NCBI GenBank assembly: GCA_026388755.1
Contig: JAPLJE010000276.1
Location: 1-14,244, forward strand
DNA length: 14,244 nt
From: Deltaproteobacteria bacterium
Lineage (GTDB): Bacteria > Desulfobacterota > Desulfobacteria > Desulfobacterales > Desulfatirhabdiaceae
Direction of reading: 5' to 3'
The notes beneath the pieces are model-generated. The model did no database searches and was not told the DNA's origin. It saw only the letters and a list, made by a program, of their open reading frames with translations. The number at the start of each line of letters is the position of its first letter. Position 1 is the stretch's first letter. Positions 6,074 to 12,987 of the stretch are shown here, piece after piece. Made by a program: the position numbers and the translations under genes.

Positions 6074-6988
6074 AATGAACAAAAACGCCAGAGAGAACCT
6101 GTTGTTATGTCGATGGTCAACGACCAATGCGTTTGGGGTAGAGCCGGAGTGATCAAGCCCATCAAATGCATCAATGCGTTTGACTGTCTTGGATGCACCA
6201 TGGATCAGCGGGTGCTCGCCAATTTCGAGGAAAAAAGAAGCGCTGAGGGCAAAAAGGACTCAAGGCCATCCAGAATGGTGCTTCTCATGAACCAGGGCAA
6301 ATGCAGGCATATGTTAAGTGGCCGCATTTCATATGGGCTCTGCTCTTACGGATATAACTGTGTAAAATGCCCGTTTGATCAGATGATCGAGGATACCAGT
6401 TATCTGCCGAATCTCAAACCGCCTGTCGTTGACGCCACTTCCGGTTTTAATGTAGCCCGTGATCATTACTATCATCATGGTCATTCCTGGGCCAGGGTGG
6501 AATATGGCGGGCGCGTTCGAATCGGTATTGACGACTTTGCCCTGCGGCTGTTGGGACCCCAGGATGAAATCGAGATTCCGGGTCTGGGATCACGCGTCGG
6601 TCAAAATCGTCCGCAGGCCGTTTTAAAACGAAACGGGAAAGAAGCGCCCACGCTCAGCCCCGTGGATGGAACAGTCGTTGCCGTCAATCATCAATTGTTC
6701 AGCAAAACCAACATCGCCAATAAAGACCCTTATGGAGAAGGATGGCTGATGGTGATCCAACCGTCTTCTCTTCGCAACAACTTGAAAAACCTTTTCTTCG
6801 GTTCGGAGAGTCTGGCCTGGATCGATGACGAGTTCTTCAAGCTTCAAAAGCTAATGGGCGAAGTTTACGGGGAGGATGTTCAGTATAAGATGGCGGCAAC
6901 CGGTGGCGAGGCCATCTCTGATATATACGGCGAGGTTCCCGAACTCGGCTGGGATCGATTAGTGGGTGATTTTCTACATTCAAAATGA
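6065..6988 (+). CDS. Two cysteine modules fused to a glycine-cleavage H-protein-like domain
   Basis: A 307-residue soluble protein of unknown function; no signal peptide is apparent. Residues 22-48 and 80-106 are two modules with identical spacing C-x12-C-x5-C-x2-C-x2-DQ (C22/35/41/44 and C80/93/99/102), probably metal or Fe-S binding. Residues about 131-265 resemble GcvH: HSWARVEYGGRVRIGIDDFA, LSPVDGTVVAVN, NKDPYGEGWLMVIQPS. In true H proteins the lipoyl-lysine sits eight residues before the Pro of the SPV-G turn. Here that position is Gly191, with Lys192 one place off and no ESVKA context, so canonical lipoylation is doubtful. The ATG at 6065 follows AAGGAG (6052-6057). It lies 97 bases after the small paralogue and is probably in the same sigma-54 transcript. 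Related H-like proteins occur in sulfate reducers, but I cannot name a demonstrated role; a redox-sensing or acyl/sulfur-carrier function is speculation. Confidence 0.85.
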   Translation: MIKNEQKRQREPVVMSMVNDQCVWGRAGVIKPIKCINAFDCLGCTMDQRVLANFEEKRSAEGKKDSRPSRMVLLMNQGKCRHMLSGRISYGLCSYGYNCVKCPFDQMIEDTSYLPNLKPPVVDATSGFNVARDHYYHHGHSWARVEYGGRVRIGIDDFALRLLGPQDEIEIPGLGSRVGQNRPQAVLKRNGKEAPTLSPVDGTVVAVNHQLFSKTNIANKDPYGEGWLMVIQPSSLRNNLKNLFFGSESLAWIDDEFFKLQKLMGEVYGEDVQYKMAATGGEAISDIYGEVPELGWDRLVGDFLHSK

Positions 6989-7029
6989 CAAAAAGAAGCC
7001 GGCGGCGCTGGTGCATTTCAATCTTTTCA

Positions 7030-7599
7030 TCACGACACCCCAGGTTTGCCGAACAAATGTCTCAGGCGCCTTCTGGCTTCAAATTCACAGGCTTGACAAA
7101 ATCTCAGCGGCAGGCTGTCCAGCTTTTCCAGGTTGTTCGAAAACCCCATTAAGCAATCCGGGGTCCGGCAGTGGACAATGCCCAATAGATGTCCGATTTC
7201 ATGGATAGCGATTTTTGCGGCCCGGTTATAGGACTGCTCCCGATTTTTACTTTTCACTCGAAACAAAGAAATAACAGCCGCCTTTCCGCCCAGTTGCGAT
7301 TCTCCGAAAACAAAGGTCAGAATGGGGGTGAAAATATCAACGGAAACCACTGCCAGTATGAATTGGGAGCTGTCGGAAATAGCTGCCAGGGCTTGAAGAA
7401 TTTTTCCGCCATCGTGTTGCCCTCTCCGGGCAATAAATGCATACTCGGGTTCCGGTTGAACTGGTAGAATCTGTGTATTGAGCCCCAGGATCGCCTGAAG
7501 ATTCGCCGCAATAACGGATACGGCCATCATGTCAATCCTGCCCATGGGGATCAGATCCAGATGGGTATCTTCAGCAGAAGTATGTCGCTTTGCATTCAA
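7030..7599 (-). CDS. amzA: Archaemetzincin-type zinc metalloprotease (AmzA-like)
   Basis: A 189-residue predicted metallopeptidase of family M54. The hallmark motif is complete: H133-E134-x2-H137-x5-H143-C144 (HEIGHLLGIVHC), then x4-C149, LMGFSN, D161, and F-C168-x2-C171. This gives the three catalytic-zinc His, the general-base Glu and the four-Cys second zinc site. VDIFTPILTFVFGESQLGGK is also typical. No signal peptide is seen, so it is probably cytoplasmic; substrates are unknown for the family. The start is TTG at 7599 with a GAAAGAG sequence upstream; homologues begin near LDLIPMG at residue 14, so the exact start is uncertain by about ten residues. It lies 38 bases after the response regulator on the same strand, suggesting the last gene of a kinase-regulator-protease operon. 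It converges on the H-like gene with 41 bases between. Confidence 0.92.
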   Translation of the reverse strand: MNAKRHTSAEDTHLDLIPMGRIDMMAVSVIAANLQAILGLNTQILPVQPEPEYAFIARRGQHDGGKILQALAAISDSSQFILAVVSVDIFTPILTFVFGESQLGGKAAVISLFRVKSKNREQSYNRAAKIAIHEIGHLLGIVHCRTPDCLMGFSNNLEKLDSLPLRFCQACEFEARRRLRHLFGKPGVS

Positions 7600-7637
7600 C
7601 TGATGTTAAGTCTCTTTCCGAATCGATACTTGATTTT

Positions 7638-8895
7638 TTAGTTCCGGGCAGATAGGTATTGTTTCATCTTGCGCGACAAGGTGCTCCGGTTGATTCCAAG
7701 CTTTTTTGCGGCATGGCTTATATTTCCGTCACATGATGCAAGGATTGACTTGATGTGATTCATTTCAAGTTCCTCAAGCGTAGCCGACGATGTTTCGCAA
7801 GATTGTTTTCCGGGATCTAAGAACTTCAGTTCCTCTGTGCCGATGATGCGGCCCCTGGCAATAACCACTGCGCGTTCGATGACGTTTCTCAGCTCTCTGA
7901 CATTGCCGGGCCAGGGATATGATATCAGATGATCAATAGCTCTTTGGGTAAAACCTTCCAGATGTTTTCCGGTTTCTTCGACATACCTTTTGAGAAAATG
8001 ATCGGCCAGCACAGGAATATCGTCCTGCCGTTCGCGCAAGGGAGGGATGTGGATCGTGATGACATTAATCCGGTAGTAAAAATCCTCCCTGAATTGTTTT
8101 TCCTTGATCAACGGGGGAAGATCCCGATGGGTTGCCGTTACCAGCCTGAAATCCGAAGATACGGAATTACTTCCGCCCAGCCGCAAAAATCGTTTTTCTT
8201 CCAGCACGCGCAGCAAAACGACCTGCATTTTGGTCGATATTTCTCCGATTTCGTCTAAAAAAAGAGTCCCATTATCCGCCATTTCCAGGCGTCCACGCCT
8301 GGTTTTCATGGCACCGGTAAAAGCTCCTTTTTCATGACCGAACAGCTCGCTTTCGAGGAGAGACTCGGATAATGCGCCGCAATTCACCGCCACAAAGGGT
8401 CCGTAGGACCGTTGACTCCTTAAATGGATGGCCCTGGCAACGATATCCTTTCCAACACCCGTCCGCCGCATCTTCCTGCTGTTCGAGAAGCCTTTCTTTT
8501 AAGGCGATGTTTTCCCTTTGCAGCGTTTTTTGCATCATCACGCGCTCCATGAGCAGTGACAATTCATCCGGATCGAATGGCTTGCACAAATAGTCACTTG
8601 CCCCAAGCTTCATGGCTTCCACTGCTGTCTGGATCGAACCATGAGCAGTCATCATGACGACAGCCGCTTCCGGCTGTTTTTCCTTGATTCGAGACAAGAG
8701 TTCGATGCCGTCCATTCCAGGCATTTTGACATCCGCCAGGAAAATATCAATGTTGTTTCCCTGAATATATTCCAATGCTTCTTCGCCGGAAAAAGCGATT
8801 GCCACCTTATATCCGTCTTTGACGAACCAGGCCATGAGCGCTTCACAGATCGTTTCTTCATCGTCAACGACCATAATGTGAGTAGATGACTTCAT
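7638..8895 (-). pseudogene. NtrC-family sigma-54 response regulator, broken between receiver and ATPase domains
   Basis: Starts at ATG 8895 (AAAAGGAG at 8908-8901). The receiver domain is complete: D11/D12 acidic pair, phospho-acceptor D55 in DIFLADVKMPG, T83, K105. Linker helices follow to LLEQQED. Near 8465-8480 the frame changes. In the next frame [15 protein letters not shown] begins inside the Walker A motif, followed by [15 protein letters not shown] (sigma-54 contact loop), Walker [19 protein letters not shown] and a C-terminal Fis-type helix-turn-helix ending QYLSARN at 7638. The usual 35-40 residues between linker and P-loop (I-G-x-S-x2-M...VLI-GE) are missing, and the first Gly of Walker A is lost. 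So a deletion of about 110 bases plus a frameshift separates phospho-receiver from output. As written, no functional activator is made; the downstream ATG 8471 would give an ATPase with a damaged P-loop. Confidence 0.87.
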
Positions 8896-8913
8896 GCTGC
8901 TGCTCCTTTTCTC

Positions 8914-10434
8914 CTATATCGCCGTTTTCGGAAGTTTCACGCGAAACGTGGCTCCCTTGCCAGGGGCGCTTTCTACTTCTATGGTGCCCTGATGTTCGTT
9001 AATGATGCCGTACACCATGGCCAACCCCAATCCTACCCCTTTTCCAGCGGTTTTTGTTGTAAAAAAAGGTTCGAAAATGTGCTGCAAATCTTCCGAATTG
9101 ATTCCCTGGCCAATGTCCGTCAATTCAAGCCAGATAAAACCGGTTGTCTCGTCTTCTCCGCCTTTGATAAAAAGGCTTCCTCCGTTGGGCATGGCATCGA
9201 TGGCGTTAAAAATCAGATTGAGCAGGCATTGCTGAATCTGACCATAATCCCCCCAGGCGGTAAACGGCGCGGAAGGCAGATCAACGGTGCATACAACATT
9301 GGCAAGTTCAAGCTGATGGCTGGTCAACTGCAGAATAGTGTTTATCATTTCAGAAAGATCAATGTAGTTGGCCTCGATATTATTCTGGCGGGCGAATGTC
9401 AGCAGATTTTTTACAATGCCCCCGCATCGAAGCGCTTCACGGAATGACAGTTCCAGGTAGCGCACAAGGTCCGGTGACTTATCCGGCAAATCCATTTCCT
9501 TGAGATAGGATAATACCAGTTTGGTAAACGTTACGATGCTGGTTATCGGATTGTTGATCTCATGGCAAACGGAAGCCACAAGCCTGCCCAGAGAGGTAAG
9601 ACGGTCTTCCTTAACCACCCGGGCCAGATCCTTTTTAATGGATTCCGTTTCTTCCACGATTCTTTCCTTGAGTTCCTTTGTCATATCCCTTACGGTAATG
9701 ACAAACTGCACCATCTCATTGAATCGATTGAAGATGGGATAAGACGTAATCTGACAAATCAGGGTGCTCCCATCGGAAAGAAGCAAATCACGAACTCTGC
9801 GAGCGGGCTTTCCGGTTTTAATGGTTTCCAGGACCGAACAACAGGCATCGCGATCAGAACAGGGCATCAGCGATTGATTCATCACCTCGTAGCAGAATTT
9901 ACCGAGAATAGCGTTTCTTTCCAACCCACAGGTTACCAGATATGAATTATTGCTGTTAATGATGCGGTAATCCCGGTCAATGACAAGGACACCGTCCGGA
10001 GATGCCTCCAGCAAGGTTGAGGCAAAAGATGTAGCCACAGTGACCCCGGAACCCTCGTGACCGATCTGATCATAAAGGTGGCCGATATTTAATAACAACA
10101 GGGAGGATTTCATATCCAGAACGCCGATGGTGGCGGGTTTACGATCTGAGATATCGGTAAGAATGTCGTTATTACCCGTAAGCTCAAGAATAAGATCAAG
10201 ATATCCCAGAGAAAATAAATCGGCATAATTTTCAAATACCTGAATCCCCGTATCACCGGCATATTTATTGCATGATGTTGACTTCGTCGTTGGAGCAATT
10301 GCCACCAGCCTGATCCGCAAACGTGAAAGCTTAATGGTATCAAGATCTCTCATGATGGATAAGCATTTCTCACCCGTGGCTACCACACCGACATTCAAGA
10401 CAAGGCAGTATTCCGGTATGCTTGAGTCAACCAT
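8914..10434 (-). CDS. Sensor histidine kinase: Rossmann-like domain, PAS, HisKA, HATPase
   Basis: A 506-residue cytoplasmic kinase with no membrane segment seen. Residues 1-115 (LNVGVVATGEKCLSIM; YADLFSLGYLDLILELTGN) resemble the NAD(P)-binding-like N-terminal domain found on many Desulfobacterota kinases, with a degenerate glycine loop. A PAS domain follows at about 138-250 (LLEASPDGVLVIDRDYRIIN) and carries C181, C192, C198 and C199 in the pattern CYEV-x7-PC-x5-CC. The H-box is SVCHEINNP (His291), the N-box LNLIFNAIDAM (about 406-415), then the D-x-GQG lid DIGQGI, IFEPFFTTK and GKGVGLGLAM. The ATG at 10434 has AAAAGGTGA just upstream. It ends 18 bases before the response regulator, its evident partner. 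A redox or ligand signal sensed through the PAS cysteines or the Rossmann-like domain is an inference. Confidence 0.93.
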   Translation of the reverse strand: MVDSSIPEYCLVLNVGVVATGEKCLSIMRDLDTIKLSRLRIRLVAIAPTTKSTSCNKYAGDTGIQVFENYADLFSLGYLDLILELTGNNDILTDISDRKPATIGVLDMKSSLLLLNIGHLYDQIGHEGSGVTVATSFASTLLEASPDGVLVIDRDYRIINSNNSYLVTCGLERNAILGKFCYEVMNQSLMPCSDRDACCSVLETIKTGKPARRVRDLLLSDGSTLICQITSYPIFNRFNEMVQFVITVRDMTKELKERIVEETESIKKDLARVVKEDRLTSLGRLVASVCHEINNPITSIVTFTKLVLSYLKEMDLPDKSPDLVRYLELSFREALRCGGIVKNLLTFARQNNIEANYIDLSEMINTILQLTSHQLELANVVCTVDLPSAPFTAWGDYGQIQQCLLNLIFNAIDAMPNGGSLFIKGGEDETTGFIWLELTDIGQGINSEDLQHIFEPFFTTKTAGKGVGLGLAMVYGIINEHQGTIEVESAPGKGATFRVKLPKTAI

Positions 10435-10739
10435 TCGTCACCTTTTAAAATTAACATATTTACCCGATAGGTTTGTTGCCTCTGGGCGTTGCCATGGACC
10501 GGCATATCATGCCTCTTCAGGTATAAAGAAAGGAATGATTTATCTGTTCCCCAAAATCCGTTATAATCAGAATTGCAAAAATCTGAAAAACCGCATCATA
10601 TTTGGATCGGAACAAAAACTGAACATCGGGTTTTCAGTTATGACTGATTGATATAATACGGTTCTCCTTAGCAATCAGGCGTTGAAATTTGCGAAGGAGG
10701 GAGCGATTGGTCAACGTACTTTGGAAAAGTCTATTAAAT

Positions 10740-10773
10740 AATATAATTTCATAATAAAAATATGAATTATATT
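10740..10773. repeat. AT-rich inverted repeat
   Basis: AATATAATTTCAT (10740-10752) and ATGAATTATATT (10762-10773) are inverted copies apart from one extra T, with a 9-base A-rich spacer. It could be a regulator or IHF-type site for either flanking gene, or a chance structure in AT-rich DNA. Confidence 0.4.
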
Positions 10774-10785
10774 CAAATAATAAAA

Positions 10786-10799
10786 ACACAGTGCTGTGT
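10786..10799. promoter_or_regulatory. 14-bp palindrome, possible operator
   Basis: ACACAG-TG-CTGTGT has 6-bp perfect arms around a 2-base centre, 13 bases after the AT-rich inverted repeat. This compact dyad is the size of a dimeric regulator site. The regulator is unknown. Confidence 0.4.
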
Positions 10800-10919
10800 C
10801 AAGGAGAAAATATCAGCTCAATCGCTCACCTGTAATCAATTTGCCTGAACTTATTGAGAAGTTACCTCCCTGCTTGATCCTGAACCATGCCGGATTTTCA
10901 CTTCATATAAAAAGAACCC

Positions 10920-10948
10920 TTGACACAACGTCATCAGTTTTATAGGTT
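10920..10948 (+). promoter_or_regulatory. Sigma-70-type promoter for the ferredoxin-type gene
   Basis: A perfect -35 TTGACA (10920-10925) is followed after 17 bases by TAGGTT (10943-10948), which keeps the important T-A-x3-T of the -10 box. Transcription would start near 10955, about 50 bases before the ATG at 11007. Confidence 0.5.
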
Positions 10949-10960
10949 CAGCCGACACAA

Positions 10961-10975
10961 TTTACAGCCTGTAAA
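10961..10975. promoter_or_regulatory. Perfect 15-bp palindrome just after the predicted start of transcription
   Basis: TTTACAG-C-CTGTAAA has 7-bp perfect arms around one base. It begins a few bases after the predicted start of the ferredoxin-type transcript, a classical repressor (roadblock) position. The regulator is unknown. Confidence 0.5.
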
Positions 10976-11006
10976 CCCTGCATAAAAACGAAAAACGGGA
11001 CCCAAG

Positions 11007-11519
11007 ATGAACAACTGCCATATTCAATTTGACCCAAGACGATGCATTGCCTGCAAGGCATGTGAAGTCCACTGCCAGGTGGCCCATCAGACTGCTTCCG
11101 ATGTCAAAATGGGATTATTGATCACTGCGGAGCCGATTTGTGAGGAAGGAAAAATCAGTATCCTTTCCGCCTTCAGGGCTTGCTTTCACTGCGAGGAGCC
11201 CTGGTGCATGGCAGTCTGTCCGACGGATGCCATTAAAAAGCGAAAAGCGGATGGAATCGTTTTTGTGGAAGCCAAGTTGTGCGTCGGGTGCAAGGCCTGT
11301 ATCGACGCCTGCCCCTGGCGGGTTCCGCAGTGGGATGAATCGAGCGGAAAGGTATTGAAATGCGACTACTGCCGGGACCGGATTGATGCGGACGAAAAGC
11401 CCGCGTGCGTGACGGCATGCACGGCCCACGCGCTGAGCTTTGGAGGCCCCAATACCGGAACGCGAAAAACCCGCCAGGACTATGCCAAGTCACTGCTTGA
11501 AAAAAAGCGGTGGTTATAA
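11007..11519 (+). CDS. Ferredoxin-type electron-transfer protein with four [4Fe-4S] motifs (DmsB/PsrB-like)
   Basis: A 170-residue cytoplasmic-type iron-sulfur subunit. Four cysteine groups are complete: C13/16/19/23 (CIACKACEVHC), C59/62/67/71 (CFHCEEPWCMAVCP), C92/95/98/102 (CVGCKACIDACP), and C119/122/134/138 (CDYCRDRIDADEKPACVTAC). This is the arrangement of the electron-transfer subunits of molybdopterin oxidoreductases (DmsB, PsrB) and of related redox modules. There is no Tat signal, as is usual for such subunits. The ATG at 11007 has only a weak GGGAC before it, but the protein starts right at the first cluster as expected. No membrane anchor or catalytic gene is adjacent. The interrupted molybdopterin enzyme 5.8 kb away is a conceivable partner, but the separation and opposite strand make that uncertain. 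Confidence 0.93.
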   Translation: MNNCHIQFDPRRCIACKACEVHCQVAHQTASDVKMGLLITAEPICEEGKISILSAFRACFHCEEPWCMAVCPTDAIKKRKADGIVFVEAKLCVGCKACIDACPWRVPQWDESSGKVLKCDYCRDRIDADEKPACVTACTAHALSFGGPNTGTRKTRQDYAKSLLEKKRWL

Positions 11520-11532
11520 AGCGGCAAAACCT

Positions 11533-11553
11533 CGGAGCGGCCAGGCCGCTCCG
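11533..11553. terminator. GC-rich hairpin between convergent genes, probable bidirectional terminator
   Basis: CGGAGCGGCC and GGCCGCTCCG are perfect inverted arms around a single central A, so the effective loop is about 3 bases. It starts 13 bases after the ferredoxin-type gene stop and 13 bases beyond the stop of the opposing GAF gene. Downstream on the plus strand is a moderately T-rich run (TTTACTTCTTTC). Confidence 0.7.
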
Positions 11554-11565
11554 GATTTACTTCTT

Positions 11566-12606
11566 TCAGGAAATATTATAGGGCTTGGCATCCATCTCGA
11601 ACAGAATATCGGCATACCAGTCCTGCCGGGTCTTGAGCTGGATCAGAAGCTGATTCTTCTCAATGGCCAGGCCCACGTTGATCGCCAGGTATTCCTTCCA
11701 CGTCAGGTGGTCCTTGTCCGGTTCAAATTCAAAGTCATAATACCACCGGAGCGCACCGACAATTTTTGAACCCACCGTCACGGGAAAACCGATGATGGCC
11801 TTGATGTTCTCCTTTAATGCCTCCTCGCGGTACTGAACACGGTCATCGGTGGCAACCTTGGATATGACAACCGGCTTTCCGGTGGTCACCTCGCCGATGC
11901 TCTGCGCAGCATACAGTGTCCCCTTGGACAGATAGCTCTCGCTCAGCCCGAAAGAGGCCACCCGCTCCAGCATCCCGTCCGACTGCTTGATCAGAAAAAG
12001 GGAACAGCCCCTGGAATTGCCTGAAAGGGTTGCGGTCTTGACCAGATTCATCATCGATTCGCTGACCTTGAACGGGGGCATTAAATGAATATTGGTGGTC
12101 GAGTTTTTGATTGCATCGAAATAAAACGACTTTCTCAGCGACAACCCCACCTGAAGCGCCATCATCTTGAGATATTCCATTTCTTCCCACGAAATATCCC
12201 GGATGCTGCCAAAATACAGCCGAAGCGTGCCGACCAGAATGTTTCCGACGGCGACCGGAATCCCGACGATACTTTTAATCCCCTCTTTCAATGCTTCCTG
12301 AGGATACTGCAGATTGGGGTCCGTGGCAACATCCCGAATCACGACCACGTTGCCGTGGAGCGTCTCGCCAATGCTTTTTTTCGGATTAACGTCTCCCTTC
12401 ATCTTGTAGGCTTCGCTCAGACCATAGGCCTCGGAAACTCTCATGGTCTCATGCGTTCGGTCAAACAGCAGCAAAGAGGCGCCTTTTGCGCCAAAAACCT
12501 GGGATGCAACACGGACAACCGCTTCCTTGGTCTCTTGCAAATCGAGCGACCTGTGAATCTCCGAAAGCCCCTGAATAAACTGGTGGGAAATATCCTGCAA
12601 GGCCAT
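11566..12606 (-). CDS. Tandem GAF-domain protein
   Basis: A 346-residue protein of two GAF-type sensory domains with no attached kinase, cyclase or helix-turn-helix output. Domain one (about residues 10-160) shows ASLLLFDRTHETMRVSEAYGL, SIGETLHGNVVVIRDVATD and ALKEGIKSIVGIPV. Domain two (about 185-330) repeats the pattern: CSLFLIKQSDGMLERVASFG, SIGEVTTGKPVVISKVATDD, ALKENIKAIIGFPV. The two are clearly an internal duplication. The start is set by the ribosome site: an ATG at 12624 exists, but the strong AAGGAG lies inside its first codons, 9 bases before the ATG at 12606 (MALQDISHQF), so 12606 is preferred. A small-molecule or redox sensor acting through protein contacts is inferred; ligand and partner are unknown. 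It is a single-gene unit, convergent with the ferredoxin-type gene. Confidence 0.88.
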   Translation of the reverse strand: MALQDISHQFIQGLSEIHRSLDLQETKEAVVRVASQVFGAKGASLLLFDRTHETMRVSEAYGLSEAYKMKGDVNPKKSIGETLHGNVVVIRDVATDPNLQYPQEALKEGIKSIVGIPVAVGNILVGTLRLYFGSIRDISWEEMEYLKMMALQVGLSLRKSFYFDAIKNSTTNIHLMPPFKVSESMMNLVKTATLSGNSRGCSLFLIKQSDGMLERVASFGLSESYLSKGTLYAAQSIGEVTTGKPVVISKVATDDRVQYREEALKENIKAIIGFPVTVGSKIVGALRWYYDFEFEPDKDHLTWKEYLAINVGLAIEKNQLLIQLKTRQDWYADILFEMDAKPYNIS

Positions 12607-12987
12607 ACTGATGTTCTCCTTCATCTATCAAAATGATTAAACACATTGGGTGGTAACCTGAAAGTATCAGCAGCATCAGCTATATGCGCCTATCACAGTT
12701 CCCTTGACGAGTCAACAAACATCCAAGCAAACACGGTAAATTTGTTCTACCCTTTTCAAGCAAAGTGGGTTGATTTTTTTGACGGTAAAGTGATAATGTG
12801 CACTTCGTGGATGATGCTATTCTTGAGAGTTGTCCAGATTTTACTTAACCAGTTAAAATAGAACATCATTGAAGCTGGAACAAAATCACCCCGCACCGCT
12901 TCACGACAGCCTTGCAGGCGGGCATCATCCATGTTATACATAAAAAATATAAGGTTGGAGAGCCGATGGAAAGGATCGGAAGATCTG
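12607..12987. other. Intergenic region between the divergent GAF and YkgJ-type genes
   Basis: About 380 bases without a supported gene. TTGAC-GA-GTCAA (12704-12715) is a 12-bp palindrome whose minus-strand reading TTGACT could serve as a -35 for the GAF gene, but no good -10 follows. I see no other clear signal. Confidence 0.6.

Larger units (their letters stand above)
10435..11006. other. Intergenic region between divergent kinase and ferredoxin-type genes
   Basis: About 570 bases with no supported gene. It must hold the promoter for the kinase operon (minus) and that for the ferredoxin-type gene (plus). TATAAT occurs at 10652-10657 (+) without a convincing -35. No sigma-54 site was seen. 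An AAGGAGG at 10694-10700 precedes only a TTG-started frame of about 14 codons, which I do not support as a gene. Several inverted repeats are listed separately. Confidence 0.7.

Noticed and set aside
7638..8471. ATPase half of the regulator as an independent gene starting at ATG 8471
   Set aside because: The ATG arises at the deletion junction, no properly spaced ribosome site precedes it, and the P-loop lacks its first Gly and upstream strand.
10268..10651. Plus-strand open frame across the kinase start
   Set aside because: It mostly overlaps the kinase coding region in antisense, has no domain pattern and no ribosome site.
10694..10755. Short TTG-started peptide after AAGGAGG
   Set aside because: Only about 14 codons with a non-ATG start and no similarity. 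The ribosome-site-like sequence alone is not enough.
12607..12624. ATG 12624 as start of the GAF protein
   Set aside because: The AAGGAG ribosome site lies within its first codons and is correctly spaced for the ATG at 12606.
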